This document shows, piece after piece, positions 26,563 through 35,242 of a stretch of 64,000 nt of DNA; positions within the stretch are counted from its first letter, which is position 1, and every line of letters starts with the position of its first letter. The notes beneath the pieces are model-generated. The model did no database searches, was not told the DNA's origin, and saw only the letters and a program-made list of their open reading frames with translations. This DNA comes from Aquabacter sediminis. Its GTDB lineage: Bacteria > Pseudomonadota > Alphaproteobacteria > Rhizobiales > Xanthobacteraceae. The stretch is taken from the NCBI RefSeq assembly GCF_028863665.1, contig NZ_JARBFX010000003.1, positions 124,001-188,000 of the forward strand. The letters run 5' to 3'. The position numbers and the translations under genes were made by a program.

Positions 26563-27372
26563 TTATTTCTGCTGTCCGGAAGCGGTTGGCCGCCACACCA
26601 TGAGGCGGTTTTCGATTGCCGTCACCAAAGTGTCGATCAAAATAACGAACACGGCCAGCACAAGCATTCCAGAGAATACTCCAGTAACGTCAAAGACGCC
26701 TTCGGCCTGATGGATGCGATATCCGAGCCCCGCAGCAGATCCCAAATATTCACCCACCACAGCACCAACAAGAGCAAAGCCAACGGCGGTGTGAAGTGAG
26801 GAAAACATCCAGGATAGGGCGGATGGCCAATAGACGTGTCTCAGCAACTGGCGCTCACTCATACCCAACATGCGTGCATTGGACAGAATGGTCGGACTGA
26901 CTTCTTTGACACCCTGATAGACATTGAAGAAGACGATGAAGAACACCAACGTGACCCCAAGCGCCACCTTCGACCAGATTCCAAGACCGAGCCACAGCGC
27001 AAATATAGGCGCGAGAACCACGCGCGGCAAAGCGTTGGTCATTTTCACATAAGGGTCGAAAACCTCGGCCACCAATTGCTGGCGGGCAAACCAGAAGCCC
27101 ACCAATACACCGCCCACCGCACCGATCACGAAGGCCAGAACCGTCTCCAGAAGGGTGATTCCGAGGTGATACCAGATCACGCCGGTGGCGAAGTCGCGCC
27201 AGGTGCGCTCGAACACCGCCAGAGGAGTGGAGAAGAAGAACGGATCAAGGGGGAAGAAGGGCTTCGTCGAGACGATTCCTCCGGGCACCTTCACCGTGGA
27301 TCCAAAATGCCAGATCCCGATGAGCACCACCGCCACCAGGACCTGGAGAAAGAGCAGTTTGACCCGTCTCAC
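26563..27372 (-). CDS. ABC transporter permease (NitT/TauT type)
   Basis: Inner-membrane permease of 269 residues with about six helices and the BPD_transp_1 EAA-type loop (SNARMLGMSERQLLRHVYWP SALSWMF region). It starts on a GTG at 27372 overlapping the ATPase stop by four bases (GTGA), which fixes the start. It is followed 18 bases later by the binding-protein gene. Confidence 0.88.
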   Translation of the reverse strand: MRRVKLLFLQVLVAVVLIGIWHFGSTVKVPGGIVSTKPFFPLDPFFFSTPLAVFERTWRDFATGVIWYHLGITLLETVLAFVIGAVGGVLVGFWFARQQLVAEVFDPYVKMTNALPRVVLAPIFALWLGLGIWSKVALGVTLVFFIVFFNVYQGVKEVSPTILSNARMLGMSERQLLRHVYWPSALSWMFSSLHTAVGFALVGAVVGEYLGSAAGLGYRIHQAEGVFDVTGVFSGMLVLAVFVILIDTLVTAIENRLMVWRPTASGQQK

Positions 27373-28208
27373 GCCACGCCCTCCGCCTGCCGGTAGCCCT
27401 TGACCACCTCTTCCTTCAGCGCCGCCCAGATCTCCTTGTGGAGGGCATGGAAGGCGGGGTCGAGGCGCACGTCCGAGATGTCGCGGGGGCGCGGCAGGGC
27501 CACCTTCCATTCCCCGATGATTCGAGAGGCCGGCCCTGCCCCCATGATCACCACCCGGTCGGCCAGGGCGATGGCCTCCTCCAGATCGTGGGTCACGAAC
27601 AGGACCGCCTTGCGGTCGGCGCTCCAAAGGTCGAGGAGCAGGTTGCCCATGATCTGGCGGGTCTGGGCGTCGAGCGGGCCGAACGGCTCGTCCATGAGCA
27701 GGATCTTGGGGTCGCGGATCAGCACCTGGGCGAGGCCCACCCGCTTCCTCTGGCCCCCGGAGAGCATGTGGGGATAGCGATCGGCGAAGGCGGCGAGGCC
27801 CACGCGGGAGAGCCAGGCGCGGGCGCGCTCATGGGCTTCAGCGGAGGGCGTGCCGGCCACTTCCAGGCCGATGGCCACATTGTCGATGGCGGTCTTCCAG
27901 GGAAACAGGGCCTCGGCCTGAAAGAGATAGCCGGCCTTGCGGTTGAGGCCGGACAGAGGGGCGCCATAGATCTCCACCCGTCCGGCGGCGGGCGTCAGCA
28001 GGCCGGCCGTGGCGTTCAGCAAGGTGGACTTGCCGCAGCCGGTCGGGCCGACAATGGCAACGAACTCGCCGTCCGCCACATGAAGGGAGGCGGCATCCAC
28101 AGCCACATAGCCGGGCCCGCCTTTGGCATCGGGAAAAGCGATGCGCACCTCGCTCAGGCTCACGGCGCACGGCTGTGCCGCGGCGCCTGCCATCTCCACC
28201 CCTCCCAT
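27369..28208 (-). CDS. ABC transporter ATPase (NitT/TauT type)
   Basis: ATPase of 279 residues with Walker A GPTGCGKST, Q-loop YLFQAEALFPWKT, signature LSGGQRKRVGLAQVL, Walker B ILLMDEPFGPLDAQT and switch His in VLFVTHDLEEAI. It is the first gene of the operon. The ATG at 28208 has AGGGGAG five bases upstream; an ATG at 28193 (MAGAAAQPC) preceded by GGAGGGG is equally possible. With the two downstream genes it forms an importer for a small anionic or organosulfur/nitrogen compound. Confidence 0.88.
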   Translation of the reverse strand: MGGVEMAGAAAQPCAVSLSEVRIAFPDAKGGPGYVAVDAASLHVADGEFVAIVGPTGCGKSTLLNATAGLLTPAAGRVEIYGAPLSGLNRKAGYLFQAEALFPWKTAIDNVAIGLEVAGTPSAEAHERARAWLSRVGLAAFADRYPHMLSGGQRKRVGLAQVLIRDPKILLMDEPFGPLDAQTRQIMGNLLLDLWSADRKAVLFVTHDLEEAIALADRVVIMGAGPASRIIGEWKVALPRPRDISDVRLDPAFHALHKEIWAALKEEVVKGYRQAEGVA

Positions 28209-28344
28209 TCGCTCTCCCCTGCCGTCGATGCGGCCTGTTGTGGGCGGGGAAGGTAGCGGCGGGGCGGCGCCGGAAGCAAGGGGAATGGATGGCGCCCCCT
28301 TGCGGTGCTCTCTGCGCCTCTGCGTGGGACACAGGCCCGCAAAC

Positions 28345-28386
28345 GCAAGCGACCCGGGCCGCATGGGCGCGGCCCGGGTCGCGATA
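28345..28386 (-). terminator. Strong hairpin downstream of infA
   Basis: Perfect 14-base arms GCGACCCGGGCCGC (28349-28362) and GCGGCCCGGGTCGC (28369-28382) with loop ATGGGC. On the - strand it is followed by TTGCGTTTGC, so it probably ends the infA transcript despite lacking a long T-run. Confidence 0.65.
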
Positions 28387-28443
28387 GGAGTGGCTGCCCA
28401 GCCTCGGGCCTCGGCGAAGCCGGGACCGAGCCGCCGGTGCGCC

Positions 28444-28719
28444 TCAGCGGCGGCGGAAGTTCTGCTGCCGGCGTGCGCCGGGCGGAGGCATGGTGCCCTC
28501 GGCCTTGTGACGGAAGTTGATGCGCCCGCGATCGAGATCGTAGGGGGACATCTCCACCACCACCCGGTCACCCTCGATGGTGCGGATGCGGTTCTTCTTC
28601 ATCTTTCCGGCCGCATAGGCCAGGATCTGATGGTCATTGTCGAGCCGCACACGGAAATTGCCGTCAGGCAGCACTTCCGTGACCGTACCTTCAAACTCCA
28701 GCAGTTCTTCCTTCGCCAT
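28444..28719 (-). CDS. infA: Translation initiation factor IF-1 with a C-terminal extension
   Basis: S1/OB-fold protein of 91 residues. The core [40 protein letters not shown] and [20 protein letters not shown] is a normal IF-1, which is usually 71-72 residues. Here ~19 extra residues follow ([20 protein letters not shown]), basic and proline-rich. It binds the ribosomal A site during initiation. It is 116 bases downstream of a DEAD-box helicase on the same strand. Some Hyphomicrobiales carry two infA genes; this may be the extended one. Confidence 0.92.
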   Translation of the reverse strand: MAKEELLEFEGTVTEVLPDGNFRVRLDNDHQILAYAAGKMKKNRIRTIEGDRVVVEMSPYDLDRGRINFRHKAEGTMPPPGARRQQNFRRR

Positions 28720-28744
28720 ATAGTCTTCTCCAGCTACCCCGGGG

Positions 28745-28790
28745 AGGCGATCCGATTAGATGAAACCATCTGTCTGGTAAAGCGACCCCG
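28745..28790. repeat. Degenerate copy of the dispersed palindromic repeat
   Basis: CCGATTAGATG...CATCTGTCTGG forms an imperfect palindrome followed by TAAAGCGACC, resembling the better copies at 31337, 38734 and 62175, which end CGGTGAATCGCC. It lies in the helicase-infA gap. Confidence 0.45.
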
Positions 28791-28835
28791 TATCATAAGG
28801 AAAGAGCACGCGCCGGCCGGCGCGTGCTCCAATTT

Positions 28836-30437
28836 TCACCGCGGGCCCTTGAACGCCGAGCCCGGCTTGCCGCCGCGCGCAGGTCCAGACCGCAGAAATC
28901 CAACCGCACCGATATCGGTGCCTTCACCGCCGGCGCCCCCCTGGGGGCGGCTGCCGCGCTGATCCCGGCGACCGGCCGGGCGCGCGTCATGCGGACGGCC
29001 CTCGCGGCCCTCGGGCCGGCCCTCATGATGGCCGCGCCCGTCGCGGGTCCGGCCGTCGGCGCGCGGTTCGCCCGCGCGCTTCTCCTGCGGCCGGCCATCC
29101 CGGCGCTCGCCGCCACGGCCACGATTGCCGCCGGCTTCGCCCTCGGCCCGCACGCCGTCACCGCGGCCTCCCTCGGGACGGCCCGCGCGGGGCGGACGCC
29201 CACCGGCATTGGGCCGACCACCATTGGGACGGCCGCCGCGCGGATGACGCCGCTCGGTGTCTTCTTCCGTCGCCGGCACGAAGCCCTGCACCACGGACAC
29301 GCTGGCCGGCACGCCACGGCGGTCCGACTGCGGGATCTGCATGCGGATGAGCCGCTCGATGGACCGCAGATAGGCGCGCTCTTCGCCGTCGCAGAAGGAG
29401 ATGGCAATGCCTTCCTTGCCGGCGCGGGCGGTGCGGCCGATGCGGTGCACGTAGGATTCGGGGATGTTCGGCAGGTCGAAGTTGAACACGTGGCTGACGC
29501 CGGTCACATCGATGCCGCGGGCGGCGATGTCGGTGGCCACGAGCGTGCGCACGGTGCCCACCCGGAAGGCGGCCAGCACGCGGTCACGCTGGTTCTGCGA
29601 CTTGTTGCCATGGATGGCTTCGGCGGTGTGGCCATACTTGGCCAGCGCGTTCACCACCCGGTCGGCGCCATGCTTGGTGCGGGTGAAGACGAGCGCGCGG
29701 TCGATGGTCTCGGTGCCGAGCAGCTCGGCCAGGAGCGCGGGCTTGCCCTGCTTTTCCACCATGATGACCCGCTGCTCCACCCGGTCGGCGGTCTTGGCCG
29801 CCGGCGTCACCGAGACGGTGACGGGCTTGTGCAGCATGGAATTGGCCAGCTCGGCGATGGCCGAAGGCATGGTGGCCGAGAAGAACAGGCTGTGGCGCTT
29901 GGCCGGCAGCTTGCGCACAATGGCGCGGATGGCATGGACAAAGCCCATGTCCAGCATCTGGTCGGCTTCGTCGAGGACGAGCACTTCCACCGCATCCAGC
30001 TTCACCGCATGGTTTTCCATGAGGTCGATGAGGCGGCCGGGGGTGGCCACCAGCACATCCACGCCGCGATGCAGCGCGCGGATCTGGCGGCCCATGGGCA
30101 CGCCGCCAATGGCCAGTTCCACCGACAGGCGCATGTGGCGCCCGAACTTCTGGAAGTTCTCCACGATCTGGCCGGACAGCTCGCGGGTGGGCGAGAGGAC
30201 GAGGACGCGGACGGACTTGGGGGCGATCGTGTGCGGACGGCGCACGAGATGGTCGAGAATGGGCAGAGCAAAGGCTGCGGTCTTGCCGGTGCCCGTCTGC
30301 GCGATGCCGATCAGGTCATGGCCGGCCAGAACCTGGGGAATGGCCTGCTCTTGGATCGGCGTGGGCGTCACATGCTTCACATCGGTGAGCGCGCGGACGA
30401 TAGGCTCGGCAAGGCCGAGTTCGGAAAACGTTGTCAA
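28836..30437 (-). CDS. DEAD-box RNA helicase with an RGG-rich tail (RhlE/CsdA-like)
   Basis: ATP-dependent RNA helicase of 533 residues. Motifs in order: Q motif TPTPIQEQAIPQVL, I AQTGTGKTAAFALP, II VLVLDEADQMLD, III FSATMPSAIAEL, IV-V ALVFTRTKHGADRV and LVATDIAARGIDV, VI HRIGRTARAGKEG. After residue ~395 comes a disordered Arg/Gly-rich tail (GGRPNGGRPNAGGRPPRAG and more) typical of RNA-binding helicases. The best start is TTG at 30437 (LTTFSELGLAEPI), since homologues begin at this point; an ATG at 30482 is the alternative. With infA downstream it suggests a cold or ribosome-assembly role. Confidence 0.9.
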   Translation of the reverse strand: MTTFSELGLAEPIVRALTDVKHVTPTPIQEQAIPQVLAGHDLIGIAQTGTGKTAAFALPILDHLVRRPHTIAPKSVRVLVLSPTRELSGQIVENFQKFGRHMRLSVELAIGGVPMGRQIRALHRGVDVLVATPGRLIDLMENHAVKLDAVEVLVLDEADQMLDMGFVHAIRAIVRKLPAKRHSLFFSATMPSAIAELANSMLHKPVTVSVTPAAKTADRVEQRVIMVEKQGKPALLAELLGTETIDRALVFTRTKHGADRVVNALAKYGHTAEAIHGNKSQNQRDRVLAAFRVGTVRTLVATDIAARGIDVTGVSHVFNFDLPNIPESYVHRIGRTARAGKEGIAISFCDGEERAYLRSIERLIRMQIPQSDRRGVPASVSVVQGFVPATEEDTERRHPRGGRPNGGRPNAGGRPPRAGRPEGGRGDGVRAEGEAGGNRGRGGERRDGRPQEKRAGEPRADGRTRDGRGHHEGRPEGREGRPHDARPAGRRDQRGSRPQGGAGGEGTDIGAVGFLRSGPARGGKPGSAFKGPR

Positions 30438-30803
30438 GCTACAACTTTCATGCGGCGAACGGCATCGGCGCGGCGGATGCATTCCGCACACCGCGCACGT
30501 TCGCGAGGGTCGATGACACCCCGCGTGGCCTGGGCTGTCGCAAAACATCTGGTCGAAATCGGGCAAAAGCCTGTGACACCGGCACGGCCGGCCATCAGCT
30601 CGCTTCCGCTACGCGGCCCGAGAGCAACCCGCGCCCTGATTGTGCGGGCGTCGCCTGATTGCTGCAGCGCTCATATGGCGCAGATCCATGGTCATTTCAA
30701 GGCGCTTGAGCCCCTTGGCCGTCCGTCAACCATTTCCGCGGCCGAAAAAGCGCACCTCTTGAAGAAATGCCCTGCCTTTCCGACATAGGCGTGCGGAGGA
30801 GCC
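30438..30803. other. Intergenic region between helicase and DedA genes; no gene seen
   Basis: 366 bases between divergent genes. Open frames in it show no protein-like composition and no hairpin stands out. It should contain the promoters for both flanking genes, but I cannot place them with confidence. Confidence 0.5.
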
Positions 30804-31328
30804 ATGTTCGATCTGCATTCCTATGTCGACCCCGTTCTTGAGTTCGTCCGTCAGCATCAAGGCTGGGCCCCGCTCCTGGTTTTCGGATTGGCCTTCGGGG
30901 AATCCCTGGCCCTCGTCTCCATCTTCGTTCCCGCCACGGCCCTGCTGCTCGGCATCGGCGCCCTGATCGAGGCCAGCGGCCTGCCCTTCTGGCCCATCTG
31001 GGGCGCGGCGGTGGGTGGCGCGGTGCTGGGAGATGCAATCTCCTATTGGCTCGGCTTCCACTACAAGGCCCAGGCCAAGACGCTCTGGCCGCTCAGCCGC
31101 AGGCCGGACCTGGTGGTGCGGGCGGAGGATTTCTTCACCCGCTTCGGCATCTGGGGCGTGTTCATCGGCCGCTTCTTCGGGCCGCTGCGGGCCATCGTGC
31201 CGCTGGTGGCGGGCATCATGGCCATGGGGCAGGTGCCGTTCCAGGCGGCCAACATCTCCAGCGCCGCCGTCTGGGCCTTCGCCATGCTGGCGCCCGGCGC
31301 CGCCGCGCTCAAGATGCTGGGCTACTAG
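30804..31328 (+). CDS. DedA-family membrane protein
   Basis: Integral membrane protein of 174 residues. The DedA signature is present: VFGLAFGESLALVSIFVPAT, AVGGAVLGDAISYWLGFH and FIGRFFGPLRAIVPLVAGIM with the conserved Arg residues (GRFFGPLR). DedA proteins act in membrane lipid or undecaprenyl-phosphate recycling and membrane homeostasis. It is slightly shorter than average (about 200). The RBS is GGAGG before the ATG at 30804. Confidence 0.88.
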   Translation: MFDLHSYVDPVLEFVRQHQGWAPLLVFGLAFGESLALVSIFVPATALLLGIGALIEASGLPFWPIWGAAVGGAVLGDAISYWLGFHYKAQAKTLWPLSRRPDLVVRAEDFFTRFGIWGVFIGRFFGPLRAIVPLVAGIMAMGQVPFQAANISSAAVWAFAMLAPGAAALKMLGY

Positions 31329-31441
31329 AGCGCGATCCGATCAGATTGAATCAATCTGATCGGTGAATCGCCCTCTCACTCCTTGAGAGAGAATGCGTGA
31401 TCCGATCAGCCTGCGGTGCAGGCTGATCGGCGCATGCTCTA
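31327..31441. repeat. Dispersed palindromic element, copy A
   Basis: Three stacked palindromes: CCGATCAGATTGA (31337-31349) with TCAATCTGATCGG (31351-31363); CTCTCA (31373-31378) with TGAGAG (31384-31389); and CCGATCAGCCTGC (31402-31414) with GCAGGCTGATCGG (31418-31430). The outer ends AGAGCGCG and GCATGCTCT are also roughly complementary. It lies between two convergent genes and is related to the copy at 38724. Confidence 0.8.
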
Positions 31442-31447
31442 AGCCCC

Positions 31448-31978
31448 TCAGACCAGCCCGAACGCCCCCGCGAGCGCGCCGACCCCGATCAGCCAGATGG
31501 GGTTGAGCCGCGTGGCGAGGGAGCCGATGGCGGCCAGCGCCGTCACCCCATAGGCCAGCGCATGGGTGTCGGCGACGCCCATCAGGATATAGGCGCTCGC
31601 CAGCACGATGCCGATGGTCAGCGCCGCCAGTCCCCGCTGGATGGCGATGCGCGGCCGGGCGGTCTTGTAGCGGTGGGAGAGACGCGACATGGCATAGGCC
31701 GCCGCGCCCGAAGGCACGCACATGACCAGGGTGGAGGCGATGGCGCCGGGCACGCCGGCCACGTACCAGCCGATCAGCGTCACCAGCAGCACATTGGGGC
31801 CCGGCGTCACCTGGGCGATGGCGAACAGGTCCGCGAACGTGGTGTCCCCCATCCAGCCATAGGATTCCACCGCCATGCGGTGGAGTTCCGGGATGACCGC
31901 GTTCGCCCCGCCAATGGCCAGGAACGACAGCAGGAACATGTGGGCGGTGAGATCGAAGAGGGGATCGCGCCCGGTCAT
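31448..31978 (-). CDS. Chromate transporter, second half (short-chain ChrA pair)
   Basis: 176-residue membrane protein of the chromate transport family. LLSFLAIGGANAVIPELHRM and FADLFAIAQVTPGPNVLLVT are the family motifs (FxxxGGANAxIP, QxTPGPN). It is half of a ChrA-like transporter; its ATG overlaps the stop of the other half by four bases (ATGA), so the two halves are made together as a heterodimer. Chromate or sulfate-like oxyanions are the usual substrate. Confidence 0.88.
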   Translation of the reverse strand: MTGRDPLFDLTAHMFLLSFLAIGGANAVIPELHRMAVESYGWMGDTTFADLFAIAQVTPGPNVLLVTLIGWYVAGVPGAIASTLVMCVPSGAAAYAMSRLSHRYKTARPRIAIQRGLAALTIGIVLASAYILMGVADTHALAYGVTALAAIGSLATRLNPIWLIGVGALAGAFGLV

Positions 31979-32544
31979 TTGGACCACCGCCACGCCGCCG
32001 CGATGGAAAAGGGCGCAAGCGCCAGGATGACGAAAGGCAGCGGATAACCCATGAGCCCGGCGCCGGCGAAGGCGAGGGCCGCGAACACCAGCATGTGGGG
32101 ACTGCGCCGCTCGGCAAAGGCCATCTTCAGTCCGAGCGCCAGGAACAGGCCGATTGCCGCCGCCGAAATGCCCCGCAGGATGCCCGAGACTTCCGGCACC
32201 TGCCCGTAGCGCAGATAGATGGCGGTGATGGTGATGCCGATCACGCAAGGGGCCAGGATCAGCCCGCCAAACGCCGCCGCCGCGCCCAGGACGCCGGCGA
32301 AGCGCGCGCCCAGGCAGAATGACATGTTGACGATGTTCGGCCCCGGCATGAGCTGGCAGATGGACAGCAGGTCGTTGAACTCCCGCGCGTCCAGCCAGCC
32401 CTTGCGCTCCACCAGTTCGCGGCGGGCGAAGGGCAAGGCACCGCCAAAGCCGGAAAGCGCGATGCGCAGGAAGGTCAAGAACAAGTCCGGGACGCTCGGC
32501 CCCGGTGCCGTGGAGAGCGGGGAGACCGAAGCGTCGTCCGTCAT
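31975..32544 (-). CDS. Chromate transporter, first half (short-chain ChrA pair)
   Basis: 189-residue membrane protein with LRIALSGFGGALPFARREL and FNDLLSICQLMPGPNIVN, the N-terminal-half version of the ChrA motifs. It is translationally coupled to the second half. Start at ATG 32544 (MTDDASVSPL); no strong ribosome-binding site was seen. Confidence 0.88.
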   Translation of the reverse strand: MTDDASVSPLSTAPGPSVPDLFLTFLRIALSGFGGALPFARRELVERKGWLDAREFNDLLSICQLMPGPNIVNMSFCLGARFAGVLGAAAAFGGLILAPCVIGITITAIYLRYGQVPEVSGILRGISAAAIGLFLALGLKMAFAERRSPHMLVFAALAFAGAGLMGYPLPFVILALAPFSIAAAWRWSK

Positions 32545-32568
32545 GCGCAAGGCCCCGTCAGGGATGAA

Positions 32569-33462
32569 TCACGGAAGGGTTCGGGACCGGTGGGAGACGC
32601 GCCCCTCGCGCCAGGCGACGCCCGCGCCCGCCGCCACCACCAGGGCCGCGCCGCAGAAGACCAGCCAGTGCGGCCATTCCCGGAAGAAGACCGCGCCGAA
32701 GGCCACCGCCCACAGCAAGGTGGCATAGTTGAACGGTGCCACCACGGAAGCGGGGGCATACCGATTGGCGGCGGTGAGCAGGATCTGCCCGACGCCGCCG
32801 GAAATCCCGACACCCACCAGCACGAGCGCCGCGTGCCAGGACGGCAGCGACCATTGCGGCACGGTGACGAGGCTGGCCGCCGCGGCCACGATGGAGAAAT
32901 AGAAGACGATGGAGCCGGTGGTCTCGGTCTGCGTCAGGCGGCGCACCTGCGTCACCGCAAATCCCGCGCCGATGGCGCCGAACAGCGCGAGGCCCACGCC
33001 CAGCGCCGCCCCCTCGGCCTTCATGCCGTGCATGGAGAAAATGGGGGTGAGCATGGTGATGATGCCCACGAAGCCGATGCCCACCGCCATCCAGCGATAG
33101 GCCGGCACCCGCTCGGAGAGGATGAGCGCGGCCAGCACCACGGTCACAAGCGGCGTCACATAGGTGAAGGCAATGGCCTCGGCGAGGGGAATGTAGGCCA
33201 AAGCGGCAAAGCCCGCCCACATGGAGCTGACGCCCACCAGGCCCCGCACCACATGGCCGCCGAAATGCGTGGTGACGAATGCCCCGCGCAATTCCTTCCG
33301 CGCACCCAGCCAGATCAGGAGCGGCACGAGGCCGATCATGGAGCGGGCGAACACCACGAGGCCGCTCGACACTTCGTCGGCGACGCCACGCACCAGCGTG
33401 GACATGATGGCGAACGCAAGCGTCGCGCAAAGCTGCAGGAAAATGCCGAGGGAGGGGCGCAT
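32569..33462 (-). CDS. EamA/DMT-family transporter
   Basis: 297 residues with about ten membrane helices in two EamA repeats (LCATLAFAIMSTLVRGVA, then PLAEAIAFTYVTPLVTVVLA, and ASVVAPFNYATLLWAVAFG in the second half). This type exports metabolites such as amino acids. The substrate is unknown. It is 24 bases upstream of the chromate transporter pair on the same strand and may share a transcript. Confidence 0.85.
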   Translation of the reverse strand: MRPSLGIFLQLCATLAFAIMSTLVRGVADEVSSGLVVFARSMIGLVPLLIWLGARKELRGAFVTTHFGGHVVRGLVGVSSMWAGFAALAYIPLAEAIAFTYVTPLVTVVLAALILSERVPAYRWMAVGIGFVGIITMLTPIFSMHGMKAEGAALGVGLALFGAIGAGFAVTQVRRLTQTETTGSIVFYFSIVAAAASLVTVPQWSLPSWHAALVLVGVGISGGVGQILLTAANRYAPASVVAPFNYATLLWAVAFGAVFFREWPHWLVFCGAALVVAAGAGVAWREGRVSHRSRTLP

Positions 33463-33674
33463 ATCTGGATCAATCTGGGCCGGCGGAAGAGGTCCCGCGG
33501 CGCCCTTCGTCCTATACCTGCTTCCCTTAAATTTGTGTCATGCAACAATGGCATGCCCGCCCAGCGAGCCGGCACGTCAGCGCCGGGCACCGCCCAATCA
33601 CAGCCTTATTCCTTGCCGTAGCCTTTCGCCCTAACGTAAAGGCGCCCCAACAAGCCCGCTCGCGAGGACCCTCA

Positions 33675-34334
33675 ATGCACCAGCCGCTGCAGCGCACCAA
33701 AGTGTGGGACCTGCCCACCCGCCTGTTCCATTGGTCGCTGGTGGCGCTCATCATCGCCGCCTATTTCACCGCCGAGCTGGGGCTCATCGACTGGCATTTC
33801 CGGTGTGGCTACACCATCCTCACCTTGGTGCTGTTCCGCATCCTGTGGGGCCTGTTCGGCAGCGACACCGCGCGCTTCTCGCGATTCGTGAAGGGCCCGG
33901 GCGCCGCGCTCGGCCATCTCTCCCATTTCCTGCGCCGCGAGCCCGACCGGGAGGTGGGCCACAATGCGGCCGGCGGGCTGATGGTGCTGGTGCTGCTCGC
34001 GCTGCTGCTGGTCCAGACCGGCACTGGCCTGTTCTCCAATGACGGCGTGTTCACCGAAGGCCCGCTCGCCCATTTCGTCGGCGGCCTGTCGGACACCCTC
34101 ACCGGATGGCATGAATTCAACTTCAACCTGATCCTGCTTGCGGCCGCGCTCCATGTGGCGGCCGTCCTGGCCTATGCGGCCTTCAAGGGGCAGGACCTGG
34201 TGCGGCCCATGGTGACCGGCTTCAAGAGCCTGCCCGTGACGCAGGCCGCCCCGCGCATGCGCCCTGCCCTGCTGGCTCTGGCGCTGCTGGCGGTGGCGGC
34301 GGCGGTGGTGTGGGGCATCTCGCGGCTGGGGTGA
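33675..34334 (+). CDS. Cytochrome b561-type membrane protein
   Basis: 219-residue four-helix di-heme b protein of the Ni/Fe-hydrogenase b subunit type. WDLPTRLFHWSLVALIIAAY carries the first heme His, IDWHFRCGYTILTLVLFRIL the second, and WHEFNFNLILLAAALHVAAV the C-terminal pair. It would move electrons between quinone and a periplasmic donor or acceptor. No partner is adjacent; a cytochrome c' type protein is at 41.3 kb. Start ATG 33675 after GAGG. Confidence 0.85.
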   Translation: MHQPLQRTKVWDLPTRLFHWSLVALIIAAYFTAELGLIDWHFRCGYTILTLVLFRILWGLFGSDTARFSRFVKGPGAALGHLSHFLRREPDREVGHNAAGGLMVLVLLALLLVQTGTGLFSNDGVFTEGPLAHFVGGLSDTLTGWHEFNFNLILLAAALHVAAVLAYAAFKGQDLVRPMVTGFKSLPVTQAAPRMRPALLALALLAVAAAVVWGISRLG

Positions 34335-34372
34335 GCCGGTTCAGCCTCGACCTGAGTCAGCCTTGACCTCAG

Positions 34373-35203
34373 TCACCCTTGGGACTGGGACTGCGACTGC
34401 CCCGGCCCGCCGCGGCTCGGAAGTGTGGCGTCCTTCGCCCGCACCTGGACCTCCTCGGTGGCGCCAAGCGCGCGGATGGGGGCGACCCCCAGGCTGTCCA
34501 GGCCCACCGCAAGGCGCACATAGGCGTCGGTGGCGCACAGGCAGCGGCCGGTATCGAAGCCGACCCAGCCGATCTTGGGCACATGGGCCTCGGCCCATTG
34601 GCGCGCGGCGCCCGTCGTGCCCTCCTCCACCGCATAGCCCGACACCTGCCGGGCCGGCACGCCGATGATGCGGGCGACGCTGGTGAAGACATGGCTCAGG
34701 GCGGCACTGGAACCGGCGAGCTTCTCCGCCACGTCGGCGGCGGCGGGCACGGGGCCTTCCGCTTGCGTCTCCTCGAACCGCTCGGCGATGAGAGCCATGA
34801 GGGCGTGCATGCGGCCGAGGTCGTCCTCGGACGACGTCTTCACCTCGTCCGCGAGGGCGAGGAGATCCTCGGAGGGAGCGGTGAGATCGGTCTGTCGCCG
34901 GAAGAAAGAAGGGGGAAACCGCTCCACCGTGCCGCGCACGATGCCGCTGGTGTCCTGCGTCTCCACCTCGCCCTCGGCGAGCAGGATCACCTGCTCGCCC
35001 GGCCCCTCCAGTGAGAAGGTGTGGGTCAGGTTTCCGAACGCATCCTCCTGGGGATAGATGCGGCAGTCGGGCACGATGTCCAGGGACCAGCGCAGGATGT
35101 GCTGGCCCACATGGTTGCGGGGCGTCACGCGAATGGTCGCGGTGGCGGTCCGCAGATTGGGTTCGAGCCGATGGCGAACCTCGTGCCGGATCCGAATACG
35201 CAT
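34373..35203 (-). CDS. Transglutaminase-fold protein lacking catalytic Cys and His
   Basis: 276-residue protein with the bacterial transglutaminase-like N-terminal domain (LRTATATIRVTPRNHVGQHI) and core (GVPARQVSGYAV, WAEAHVPKIGWVGFDT, ATDAYVRLAVGLDSLG). The usual catalytic GVCQDHAH is here GSSAALSH, so the cysteine is gone, and the usual HAWAE is RQWAE, so the histidine is gone; only the Asp of GFD remains. The short tail is GPGQSQSQSQG. It follows alpha-E and ATP-grasp genes, a set known from peptide-ligase clusters, so it may act as a scaffold or binding partner. Confidence 0.85.
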   Translation of the reverse strand: MRIRIRHEVRHRLEPNLRTATATIRVTPRNHVGQHILRWSLDIVPDCRIYPQEDAFGNLTHTFSLEGPGEQVILLAEGEVETQDTSGIVRGTVERFPPSFFRRQTDLTAPSEDLLALADEVKTSSEDDLGRMHALMALIAERFEETQAEGPVPAAADVAEKLAGSSAALSHVFTSVARIIGVPARQVSGYAVEEGTTGAARQWAEAHVPKIGWVGFDTGRCLCATDAYVRLAVGLDSLGVAPIRALGATEEVQVRAKDATLPSRGGPGQSQSQSQG

Positions 35204-35242
35204 GTGACCCCTCGGGAACTGGCGCGGCAGACCCTGCCGCGC

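Noticed and set aside
28824-30788. 654-codon open frame on the + strand opposite the DEAD-box helicase
   Set aside because: Antisense to helicase motifs I-VI; low-complexity translation.
34335-34372. Anbu-type protease gene beside the ATP-grasp/alpha-E operon
   Set aside because: The cluster often carries one; here only cytochrome b561 lies next to it, and no protease-like frame was found on either strand.
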